A DNA stretch of 5,595 nucleotides from Acidobacteriota bacterium (GTDB lineage Bacteria; Acidobacteriota; Terriglobia; Terriglobales; Acidobacteriaceae): assembly GCA_003225615.1 (NCBI GenBank), contig QIAS01000369.1:9684-15278 (forward strand). Direction: 5' to 3'. Shown in pieces: positions 1 through 5,595 of the stretch. A model generated the notes under the pieces. The model ran no database searches and was not told where the DNA came from. It saw nothing but the letters and a program-made list of their open reading frames with translations. The translations under genes and the position numbers were made by a program. The stretch's first letter is position 1, and each line of letters starts with the position of its first letter.

Positions 1-172
1 AATAAGGAGCGGGATCCAGTTTGCCCAGTTGCAAACGCGCACGCTGCAGTTCCTCTTGCATGGTCGAGAGCAAAACGTCCTCGGCTTGTGTCTGATTTGT
101 TCCACTGGCTGCACTCAGGGTAAGGAGCACAAGTAGAAATCCGACTGTTGGACCCGAAATAAGGTTTTTCAT
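1..172 (-). CDS. Secreted TldD/PmbA-like protein, N-terminal fragment (runs off the window)
   Basis: Fifty-seven codons are visible from the ATG at 172-170 down to the window edge, with no stop. Residues 1-24 look like a signal peptide: a short n-region with one Lys, a hydrophobic core of Gly/Phe/Leu/Val/Thr (about 9-20), and a small-residue stretch ending SAASG. The mature part starts with a Glu/Gln/Arg-rich amphipathic stretch (MQEELQRARLQLGKLD, residues 38-53) followed by PAPY. That arrangement (signal peptide, short helix, then '-PYF-SY-') resembles exported TldD/PmbA-type putative metalloproteases of Acidobacteria. This is my recollection of the family, and the diagnostic domain lies outside the window. 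No clear Shine-Dalgarno precedes the ATG. The gene is downstream of, and probably insulated from, the minus-strand terminator at 249-281. Coding status is fairly safe; the family call is tentative. Confidence 0.6.
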   Translation of the reverse strand, partial: MKNLISGPTVGFLLVLLTLSAASGTNQTQAEDVLLSTMQEELQRARLQLGKLDPAPY

Positions 173-248
173 GTTAGGAATGGACAAGTGTATCCGAGTC
201 CGGGTTCCCGACAAGCTGAGAACTTGGTTCCGTGAGCTCTTTCCTGCC

Positions 249-281
249 AAAACAAAAAAGCGGCCCCATTTCTGAGGCCAC
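249..281 (-). terminator. Intrinsic (Rho-independent) terminator, minus strand
   Basis: Read on the minus strand, GTGGCCTC (281-274) pairs with GGGGCCGC (267-260) in an 8-bp GC-rich stem with two G-T wobbles and a 6-base loop (AGAAAT). It is followed at once by TTTTTTGTTTT. The run of T lies only on the minus-strand downstream side, so the orientation is clear. It lies about 400 bp past the GvpL/F stop codon, which already has its own terminator, so it probably ends a separate transcript such as the candidate RNA at 286-419, or acts as an attenuator before the gene at 1-172. Confidence 0.85.
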
Positions 282-419
282 TATTCTAAAGAGGCAAGAT
301 GGTGGGAAAGTCAGGGAAGGTGATGCAAAGTGCCGTTCCAGTTAGCGGAACGGGCAAACGGGAGTTGTCGAGAACAGTGGAAGAGAGTGAAGGTCATAAC
401 TTGTCTGCGGCCTCTTTGG
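282..419 (-). ncRNA. Candidate structured RNA or attenuator leader upstream of the terminator
   Basis: AAAGAGGC (288-295) and GCCTCTTT (410-417) are perfect inverted complements enclosing 114 bases. Inside is a 7-bp hairpin (333-352). On the minus strand the closing stem is followed within a few bases by the intrinsic terminator at 249-281, the usual layout of a small RNA gene. The minus-strand RNA would be unusually C/U-rich in its unpaired parts (runs such as CACCTTCCCTGACTTTCCC), as in small RNAs that pair with purine-rich ribosome binding sites. In addition, 407-414 could pair with the 5' arm of the terminator, so an antiterminator is possible. A weak promoter-like pair on the minus strand (TTGGTC at 449-444 and TAATAC at 424-419, spacer 19) would start RNA near 409-413, slightly inside the closing stem. 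I do not recognise a known RNA family. Existence as an RNA is inferred. Confidence 0.35.
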
Positions 420-629
420 TATTAGTGGATTGTGCACTTGCTCGACCAAAAATTGACGATCACCAAGGCTTGTGACTACCCTATCCTAAGTGCATGGAAC
501 TACTAGCTTTAATCCATTTCGAGACACCCGCTTGCACCCTAAATGGTGCGCCTGCTAAGGAAAACAACTGCACAATGATGCACATTCCCTGCGTGGCAAT
601 CTTCCACAGGTCATTCCTTCTCCAACCTC

Positions 630-665
630 AAAACGAAAAACCCTGCCAGCCCGACTGACAGGGTT
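630..665 (-). terminator. Intrinsic terminator of the GvpL/F-family gene
   Basis: On the minus strand AACCCTGTCAG (665-655) pairs with CTGGCAGGGTT (649-639): an 11-bp stem with one T-G wobble and a 5-base loop (TCGGG), followed by TTTCGTTTT. It begins 23 bases after the TAG stop at 691-689, so it is the natural transcript end for that gene. The flank on the other side (CGTCTACG) is not T-rich, so it is not bidirectional. Confidence 0.9.
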
Positions 666-688
666 CGTCTACGTGAATTTGCTTTTGT

Positions 689-1435
689 CTAGCTGTTTCC
701 TGCTACGGTACGCAGCTTGCCAGGCAAGAAGTGATAAGGGGGCCAAGGACCGCTGATTACCAGTTCACAATTTTTGAGTTGCTTGGCCGCAGTTGTGTAG
801 CGGTTCTGGTATTTTTCCACAGATTTTGACTCGATCAGATGCGCGATATCAATCAGCATGCCGTCAGCGGCAACGCGCTTGCAACTGATCTCCTCGTCGA
901 GGGGATTAAACAGCTTGTGAACCTGGACGGAGAGCGCCCTTGCCTTGGTCTGCCGTTCCCGCTCCCGCGAAGCCTTCTCGCGAAGCTTTATCAGGTACTC
1001 CCCACCAACAGTGTCCGGCAGTTCGATGTCGATCATTGCCTCGCGTAGGGAGCCGTCGCGCACGACTAGCTTAAGGTGCATTTCTGCCTTTCCCTTAAGT
1101 TTGGCCACGCTCAGCCCAAAAGCGCGCCGGTTGGAGCGCACGGCCTGGCGTAAAGCGTCCTCTGTATCGAAGATGGTTCCAAAACGGAAGGGTAAAACAG
1201 TCGCATTCCGGAAGCAGACGCTCACAACCCGAGCGTGCTCCAAAACAGTCTTTTCTTCCAGCTTGCTAGTGTTGCGATCATACTCACTGCCCACAACTGC
1301 GAATTCTCCACTGGGATAGCCCAGCACGGCGGCACCGTTCACACCCTGAATCCCTTCCAAAAGGAAAGGACGCCGAGCGCGAGTGCCATTGGATAGGGTC
1401 TGGTGTTCCGTGAGGCAGTACGCGTACCACGCCAT
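689..1435 (-). CDS. gvpL/F: GvpL/GvpF-family gas vesicle-type protein
   Basis: The 248-residue product matches the GvpL/GvpF family from end to end. It has an N-terminal strand (AWYAYCL, residues 2-8), the conserved core EHARVVSVCF then TVLPFRFGT (66-87), the strand KGKAEMHLKL (114-123) with a charged, probably coiled helix after it (150-167), and the C-terminal signature GPWPPYHF (229-236). In gas vesicle producers GvpF/GvpL are minor proteins acting in shell assembly and interacting with GvpA. No gvpA, gvpN, gvpO or gvpK is seen here. Start choice: GGAGAG at 1448-1443 lies 7 bases before the ATG at 1435, whereas the in-frame TTG two codons earlier (1441) would be only one base from it, so ATG is preferred. 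The gene is monocistronic by appearance: its own terminator follows, and the gene upstream is divergent. Possible minus-strand promoter: TTGCAA (1595-1590), 18-base spacer, TAAGAT (1571-1566), which is weak. Family assignment is firm; a role in actual gas vesicles is not. Confidence 0.88.
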   Translation of the reverse strand: MAWYAYCLTEHQTLSNGTRARRPFLLEGIQGVNGAAVLGYPSGEFAVVGSEYDRNTSKLEEKTVLEHARVVSVCFRNATVLPFRFGTIFDTEDALRQAVRSNRRAFGLSVAKLKGKAEMHLKLVVRDGSLREAMIDIELPDTVGGEYLIKLREKASRERERQTKARALSVQVHKLFNPLDEEISCKRVAADGMLIDIAHLIESKSVEKYQNRYTTAAKQLKNCELVISGPWPPYHFLPGKLRTVAGNS

Positions 1436-1851
1436 ATTCAATCTCTCCGAACCGGGTAGAGACGAGCCTGGGAGCTCTTCTCATGTTATTGACGACTGTC
1501 TGTCGAATCTGGAAGAAAGGGCGGTGCTACGACGAGATGAACGCCAACTGCTGCGTTCAAGGTTCATCTTACGTCTTCCACAGGTTAAATTGCAACCATT
1601 TCGTGGCATGTAGCATCTTCGCGCGAGAAAATTTCCACTCTGCACTCGGGATGGATTCTCTTTGGTGGGCTGCCTGTTAGTCGTCAGCCGAAGCCCTCCA
1701 ACAATTCCTAACGACCCAGCAGATCTAGTCCAAGTCATTGAATCGCAATCACTAAACTTATGTAACCTACCTGGTCATCAGCAAACATGCTAAAGATTTC
1801 GAGGGGACCTGCCTGTTTCGGCGGCAGCCTATCCGCCCCGAGACGTTCTCG
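1436..1851. other. Divergent intergenic region between the GvpL/F gene and the sigma-54 activator
   Basis: These 416 bases must contain the promoters of both flanking genes. Open frames exist on both strands, but their predicted products are Ser/Arg/Cys-rich and low-complexity, with no recognisable domain, so I read none as a gene. Visible signals are a ribosome binding site (1443-1448) for the minus-strand gene, a weak minus-strand promoter candidate at 1566-1595, a weak plus-strand candidate (TTGAAT 1738-1743, TATGTA 1759-1764, spacer 15, too short for comfort), and two small hairpins just before the ATG at 1852. No GG-N10-GC sigma-54 promoter core was found on either strand. Confidence 0.6.
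1820..1851 (+). promoter_or_regulatory. Two tandem hairpins abutting the activator start codon
   Basis: GGCGG (1820-1824) can pair with CCGCC (1833-1837) across 8 bases. CGAGA (1839-1843) can pair with TCTCG (1847-1851) across CGT, and the second hairpin ends exactly at the base before ATG 1852. No Shine-Dalgarno lies in the usual window. The nearest good one, GAGGGG (1801-1806), is 45 bases upstream. It lies 6 bases before an in-frame CTG (1813). The mRNA start region therefore looks structured and weakly initiated. This could be translational control or chance. Confidence 0.3.
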
Positions 1852-3177
1852 ATGAAACCAGCTGACGAGTTGCAGTTAGTGGACGGGACCAAGGCCGTAG
1901 TTTGCAGCGAAGTCATGCGCAAGCTGATGGCGATGGTCACCCGCGTGGCCCGGCACGATGCGGCCGTGCTCATCGTCGGCGAGACCGGTAGCGGTAAGGA
2001 ACTGGTCGCCCAGGCAATCCACCAGAATTCCCTGCGTTGTGGAAAACCATTTGTGGACGTCAATTGCGCCGCCCTCCCCGAACACCTGGTCGAAAGCGAA
2101 CTCTTCGGCTACGAAAAAGGTGCTTTTAGCGGCGCCGACGCCATGAAGCCTGGCCTCTTTGAACTGGCCGATAATGGCACCCTATTTCTCGATGAAATTG
2201 GTGAACTAGATGGCAAGGTCCAGGCCAAGCTGCTGCGTGTACTCGATGGCGTTCCCTACTATCGCCTGGGCGGCCATCGCAAGGTTGCCATTCAAGTGCG
2301 GGTAATCGCAGCCACTAACCGCGATCTGGAAGAAGAAGTTCAAGCCGGCAAGTTTCGCCGCGACCTCTACCACCGGCTGACCCAGTTTCAGTTGCAAGTC
2401 CCGCCCTTACGCGAACGTCCCGAAGATATTGTCGCTATGGCGGACTTCTTCCTGCAGCAGCAGCTTCCCGGCACGCATTTCACAAGCGAAGCTTTGGAGG
2501 TGTTGCAGCGCTATTCCTGGCCAGGCAATGTGCGCGAATTAAAGAACGTGGTATTTCGTGCTGCTATGCAAGTCAAGACCGGAATGAAAGAGATTCGTGC
2601 CTCCGATTTGCCCGCGGTGATCTGCGGAATTGTGGAAGGCGCAGCGGCGCTGAAATTCACCGGCAATCTGGATGAAATGGAAAGGCAGATGATCGTCCAA
2701 GCCCTCAGCCAAAACGGTGGGAGCCAGGTGAAGGCAGCTCAGAAACTTGGCATCTCGACACGTACTCTACGCCGCAAGCTGGAAAAATACCGTAAAGAAA
2801 ATGGTCCCCTGGAACCGTCCTTGGGTGCCCTGCGCAAAGAACAGCAGCGCTACTTCCGGGTCACGGTTCAATTGCCGCTTTCGCTCAATCTGGATGGTAA
2901 ACAGATTGATGCCACCATCGTGAACATCAGCTCTGGGGGCTTGGCCGTGGAATGCCCTGAGTCGCTTAACCACGGAAGCTCGCTTGAAGTCTCATTCAAG
3001 CTGCCCGACACGGATATCACCCTCGAGGCTAAAGCCAAGCTGGCTTGGACCAGTCCGGGTGGGCTCGCCGGTCTGAGCTTTGCCGAGATTCATCCCGCTG
3101 TCGAGCGCCAACTGCAGCAATGGCTCGTCGAAAGAGCTCGCACCGAAGGCTGGACCGAAGCCGAGCCGGTTCATTAA
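1852..3177 (+). CDS. Sigma-54 activator (AAA+ / Fis HTH) with C-terminal PilZ domain, no receiver domain
   Basis: The 441-residue protein is a bacterial enhancer-binding protein that would use ATP to remodel RNA polymerase-sigma-54. AAA+ domain, about 17-245: Walker A GETGSGKE (43-50), sigma-54 contact loop GAFSGA (90-95, usual form GAFTGA), Walker B GTLFLDEI (109-116), sensor I ATNRDL (154-159), arginine-finger region FRRDLYHRL (168-176), sensor [10 protein letters not shown] (223-230). A Fis-type helix-turn-helix follows at about 273-316 ([16 protein letters not shown], 295-310). Residues 327-430 form a PilZ-like domain: QRYFRV (332-337), NISSGG (358-363, fitting the D/NxSxxG motif) and GLAGLSF (404-410). 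The RxxxR motif expected for c-di-GMP reads QRYFR, with the first Arg replaced by Gln, so ligand binding is doubtful. Only about 16 residues precede the AAA+ domain, so there is no phosphoreceiver or GAF input, and the PilZ domain may be the sensor. ATG 1852 is the only standard in-frame start after the stop at about 1750. The divergent GvpL/F gene is a possible target, unproven. Confidence 0.93.
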   Translation: MKPADELQLVDGTKAVVCSEVMRKLMAMVTRVARHDAAVLIVGETGSGKELVAQAIHQNSLRCGKPFVDVNCAALPEHLVESELFGYEKGAFSGADAMKPGLFELADNGTLFLDEIGELDGKVQAKLLRVLDGVPYYRLGGHRKVAIQVRVIAATNRDLEEEVQAGKFRRDLYHRLTQFQLQVPPLRERPEDIVAMADFFLQQQLPGTHFTSEALEVLQRYSWPGNVRELKNVVFRAAMQVKTGMKEIRASDLPAVICGIVEGAAALKFTGNLDEMERQMIVQALSQNGGSQVKAAQKLGISTRTLRRKLEKYRKENGPLEPSLGALRKEQQRYFRVTVQLPLSLNLDGKQIDATIVNISSGGLAVECPESLNHGSSLEVSFKLPDTDITLEAKAKLAWTSPGGLAGLSFAEIHPAVERQLQQWLVERARTEGWTEAEPVH

Positions 3178-3213
3178 CTTCTCCTTCCCTTAAGAACATT
3201 CTTACCGACGCGC
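3178..3213. other. Convergent gap between the activator and the secreted-protein gene
   Basis: Only 36 bases separate the two facing stop codons. The short AT-rich inverted repeat TAAGAA-CA-TTCTTA (3191-3204) lies here. It has no T-run after it on either strand and a loop of only two bases, so I do not call it a terminator. How the converging transcripts end is not visible. Confidence 0.4.
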
Positions 3214-5354
3214 CTATTTGCCCCGCCGCTTTGTTTTCTCCTGCCCCGAAGCGCCAACCAGCGTCCCGCGCAGCACCGTGATGGAAGCTCTTGGCAATTC
3301 GTAGCTCGTGCTCTGGTTTGCGGTAACTGTTGACTTTGCCACCGGACCATCTGGGTCAGCGAATCCGCCTTTCTCCGTGGGATGCCATTGATATTGCGCG
3401 CTGCCAAACGTACTGATACTAACCGCCCCAGAAAAGAATCGATCAGCCTTGCCATTGTCATCGTGAAAGACGATCCGCACCGGATGCAGGTTTTCCTGGT
3501 CGCGATTCACCACCATCAGAGACCACTGCCCATCCGGTCGCTCGAGCGCGTATGCGGTCACCAGCTGATGTCCAGCCCCATCCTGAATATCTCCACCCGC
3601 GGGAAACACTTTGTGTACCCCCGAGCCCGGCTGCACCCAATCCAGGTTAATCAATTGGCTGGAGAAAAATTGCGCTAGTGGCTGCCCGATCTGGTAGTTA
3701 GCGTCAGCCGCCCACATCGCGAAACTCCCCATCGACTCATTGCACCCGGGATGCAATCCCAGAGGAATGTAATGGAAGTAGTACACGGAATTTCCTCCCG
3801 CAGCAAAAAACGCTCCAATGTAATCCGCCCACCAGAGCGCGCCAAAAATGTCGACGTTTGATTCGGTGATGATCAACGGCACAGTGGAGGGCACGCCATC
3901 ATCGCGCCACACGTCCATGATGTGGCTCACCAGCCTTGGCTCGTCATACAAACTGCTCCAGCTGATCTTGCAGGGCTCGTAGGGATAATGCTCGAACGGA
4001 AAGAAAGCGAGATCCTGAAGACGGCCACGACTTTTCAGGTAATCGATGAATCGTCCGGTCCATGAGGTCTTGCCCTGCGCGTCGGGCCACGCCAGTATGT
4101 CTTCGTTTTCCCCGGTGAACACCGGGCCTCCCAGCTTGAGTTTCGGATCAACCCGGTGTATGGCCGTCGCGAATTGCAAATAAAGTTCCGCGTAATCTTC
4201 CGGCAGCATGAACTGCCCATCCGGTTCCTCTCCCATCTCGACATAAGAAATTGGATAGCCACGCTTCTCGAGATAAGCCATCTCCGCCGCCGCATCTTCG
4301 GGAATGTTGTAGATGAGCGCGATCGGAATCATCGCTGGCAATCCGCGCGTGTAGCCGCTGGTATAAAAAAGGTCCAGCCCCACCTGCTCGTGCTGGGTTG
4401 AGCCAAGGTCAGAGGGCTGGTGCCAGGGATCGACAGACGAACACAGCGTAGCCGTCTGGTCCTGATCCGGTGTATGCCGCTCCGCATCGTGAAATTCCCC
4501 TCCCGGCATTTCTGTTCCGATGAACAATTCGCGAATCGCATAGCCCACACAATTACGGCGGTCGGAGGAGTCATTCGACACACAAGTATTCGAAGATTCC
4601 GTCATCCAGATGCGCACGAACCGAATGGGCATGGGCGAGGCTGCGAGCTGCAAAGTTACTGTTCCACCTTTGCCCTCGGTAATCGTGCCTCCCGGAAATG
4701 TCAGCCACGTGCCTTTGGTTGGCTGCTTGATGGGATCGTCGCCCGTCCAGTACTGCACTAGATACCGGCGCGCGTAAGGATCGGCCCAGGCAATGCGAAT
4801 TGCGTCAATCGGCTGCGTGGTCGCCAGATCAAGCGTGACCCATTGCGGGTGTGCCGAATCGTCTTCACCGGTGAAAGTCTTGGTCAGATACGGATTGCTC
4901 TTCCAGAATGTATTTAGGTCTCCATCGGTCAGCCGCGAATATCCAACTGTCCCAGTGCCATCGTTACGCGTGAAGCCGCGTCGCGGCAATGGATATCCGT
5001 ATGAGTGTTGGATCATTTCAGTCGGCGCCGAGTTCCCCGTAAAATAGCCTTTGCCGCCGGGATCGCTCCAGGTCCCTCCACGAATAGTTCGGTGTTTTGA
5101 CGGTAAGTGTCGGGTTGCCAGCCCGCCGTCAGTATCTTGCTGACAGCTTCTGGAGTAAACAATTTTTCTACGGCCGCCGAGGGCAGGCGATCAATTCCCG
5201 CGCCCAACGCCTGATTTGGAATGAAAGAATTTACCGCGCGCGTAGTGTCCACTCGAATCGTTTGCGCGGAAGCAGTGGAAAGCGCAATCAGGAAACATGC
5301 GGCAACGCGAAATTGTAAACGGCGGTACATCCTCGATGGACGTTGAGAACACAC
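3214..5354 (-). pseudogene. Secreted discoidin-domain, clan GH-A-like glycosidase, reading frame broken near 5076
   Basis: Two overlapping minus-strand frames form one protein. The 5' part (GTG 5354 to about 5076) starts with a signal peptide (RRLQFRVAACFLIALSTASA, residues 11-30, then Q) and mature sequence through YRQNTELFVE. The 3' part (from about 5073 to TAG 3216-3214) resumes with TWSDPGGKGYFTGNSAP. It carries an F5/8 type C (discoidin) domain, from GYSRLTDGDLNTFWKS to about FIGTE, then a TIM-barrel-like region with GEEPD and LIITESN, which sit where clan GH-A enzymes have their acid/base and nucleophile Glu. A beta-rich tail ends in basic residues. It would act outside the cytoplasm on a carbohydrate; the substrate is unknown. 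The GTG start is supported by GGAGG (5364-5360) 5 bases upstream. As sequenced, translation from 5354 stops at 5013-5015 after 113 codons, the last 19 or so out of frame. The rest (about 1.85 kb) stays open, so this is either a recent mutation or a sequence error. An ATG at 5016 is not a natural start. Confidence 0.8.
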
Positions 5355-5359
5355 GATGT

Positions 5360-5364
5360 CCTCC
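5360..5364 (-). promoter_or_regulatory. Shine-Dalgarno GGAGG fixing the GTG start at 5354
   Basis: GGAGG on the minus strand lies 5 bases before GTG 5354-5352. The alternative ATG at 5330-5328 has GAGG directly touching it, with no spacer, so the GTG start is preferred. It also gives a signal peptide with a basic n-region, although the shorter form would have one too. Confidence 0.65.
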
Positions 5365-5390
5365 AGTACTGATTTCTATGAGAGCCAGAG

Positions 5391-5419
5391 ATCATAGAGA
5401 CCTTTAGGATATCGTGCAA
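5391..5419 (-). promoter_or_regulatory. Sigma-70-type promoter of the secreted glycosidase-like gene
   Basis: On the minus strand TTGCAC (5419-5414) and TATGAT (5396-5391) are separated by exactly 17 bases. The -10 box differs from TATAAT at one position, and the -35 box keeps TTG. RNA would begin near 5383-5385, giving a leader of about 30 bases that contains the GGAGG at 5364-5360. This is the best promoter candidate in the window. Confidence 0.55.
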
Positions 5420-5595
5420 ATTTTGGCCTTCGGCGTCGATGAATGACATTGCCCTTCTCGTCACTGGTCCCGCGTATCCTCGTTTCTCGCCTTGTTCATT
5501 TTTTCGTCGAGAACAACCCTGCTCTGATTCAAGTCATCGTATCCTCGCCACCCCATGTCAGGACGGCGGCGGCCGCGATCCCAAATTTACCCTTG
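5420..5595. other. Upstream region with no convincing gene
   Basis: I see no recognisable protein or RNA. A 31-codon minus-strand frame (ATG 5556 to TGA 5461) has a plausible mixed composition (MGWRGYDDLNQSRVVLDEKM and on) but no ribosome binding site. A plus-strand frame opens at 5439 and leaves the window, but its product is Ser/Pro/Arg/Cys-rich and unlike a real protein. CGTATCCTCG occurs twice in direct orientation, at 5473-5482 and 5538-5547. Confidence 0.4.

Larger units (their letters stand above)
173..688. other. Intergenic region with two minus-strand terminators and a structured segment
   Basis: No reading frame here looks like a protein. The stretch contains the minus-strand terminators at 249-281 and 630-665, the long-range inverted repeat 286-295/410-419, a strong local hairpin at 333-352 (CCGTTCC / GGAACGG around a 7-base loop), and a smaller hairpin at 534-549 (GCACC / GGTGC around CTAAAT). 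The 75 bases between the first terminator and the ATG at 172 must hold the promoter of the leftmost gene. Only a weak candidate is visible on the minus strand (TTGTCG, 16-base spacer, TACACT), which I do not list separately. Confidence 0.6.

Noticed and set aside
330..350. Minus-strand CTGGAACGGCACTTTGCA resembling a -24/-12 sigma-54 promoter
   Set aside because: The invariant GG and GC are separated by 11 bases instead of 10, and most of the match is the 3' arm of the 333-352 hairpin. It would also fire straight into the terminator at 249-281.
286..419. Plus-strand reading of the structured segment as a known riboswitch (cobalamin, c-di-GMP, glycine and others considered)
   Set aside because: It is purine-rich with GCAAA-like bits, but none of the conserved cores matches, and no plus-strand gene lies downstream for 1.4 kb. 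The terminator favours the minus strand.
1481..1738. Minus-strand 85-codon open frame upstream of the GvpL/F gene
   Set aside because: The product is Arg/Ser-rich without domains or a ribosome binding site, and it overlaps the probable promoter region.
3191..3204. TAAGAACATTCTTA inverted repeat as a bidirectional terminator between convergent genes
   Set aside because: It is AT-rich with a two-base loop and has no T-run on either side, so it would form at most a weak 4-bp hairpin.
5413..5426. Minus-strand AAGGCCAAAATTTGCACG as a sigma-54 promoter for the secreted-protein gene
   Set aside because: GG-to-GC spacing is 9 rather than 10, and the same bases fit a sigma-70 -35 box with a well-placed TATGAT.
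5473..5547. CGTATCCTCG direct repeat (two copies, 65 bp apart) as an operator or CRISPR-like element
   Set aside because: Two copies of a 10-mer are not enough, and there is no inverted symmetry or regular spacing to support a function.
5439..5595. Plus-strand open frame running off the right edge
   Set aside because: The composition (many Ser, Pro, Arg and Cys) is typical of a non-coding frame, there is no ribosome binding site, and it would be a divergent gene with only 52 visible codons and no recognised motif.

Overview
The window (about 54% GC by eye) looks like a chromosomal segment of an acidobacterium (Acidobacteriota, Terriglobia-like). This rests on recognising protein types rather than on a marker gene: a large secreted discoidin/glycosidase-like protein of a kind I associate with soil Acidobacteria, a receiver-less sigma-54 activator ending in a PilZ domain, a stand-alone GvpL/GvpF-type protein, and the start of a secreted TldD/PmbA-like protein.

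Layout. 1-172 (minus) is the N-terminus of a signal-peptide protein that leaves the window. 173-688 has no convincing gene but is structured: a strong minus-strand intrinsic terminator at 249-281 sits just after a 134-nt segment closed by a long-range inverted repeat (286-419), and a second strong terminator (630-665) directly follows the next gene. 689-1435 (minus) encodes a GvpL/GvpF-family protein. 1436-1851 is a 416-bp divergent intergenic region. 1852-3177 (plus) encodes a 441-residue sigma-54 activator: AAA+ domain with GAFSGA loop, Fis-type HTH, then a PilZ domain whose RxxxR motif has lost its first arginine. After a 36-bp convergent gap, 3214-5354 (minus) is a secreted discoidin/clan GH-A-like gene, intact except for a reading-frame break near 5074-5078. 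A good sigma-70-type promoter (5391-5419) and an ideal Shine-Dalgarno support the GTG start at 5354. 5420-5595 holds no convincing gene.

How the parts relate. No operon is evident; the four genes appear to be separate transcription units. The activator and the GvpL/F gene are divergent and share an intergenic region, so local control is possible, but I found no correctly spaced -24/-12 (GG-N10-GC) sigma-54 promoter in the window. The features most worth a second look are the PilZ-fused activator with altered signature motifs, the candidate terminator-linked RNA element at 249-419, the solitary GvpL/F gene, and the frame break in an otherwise well-kept secreted enzyme.
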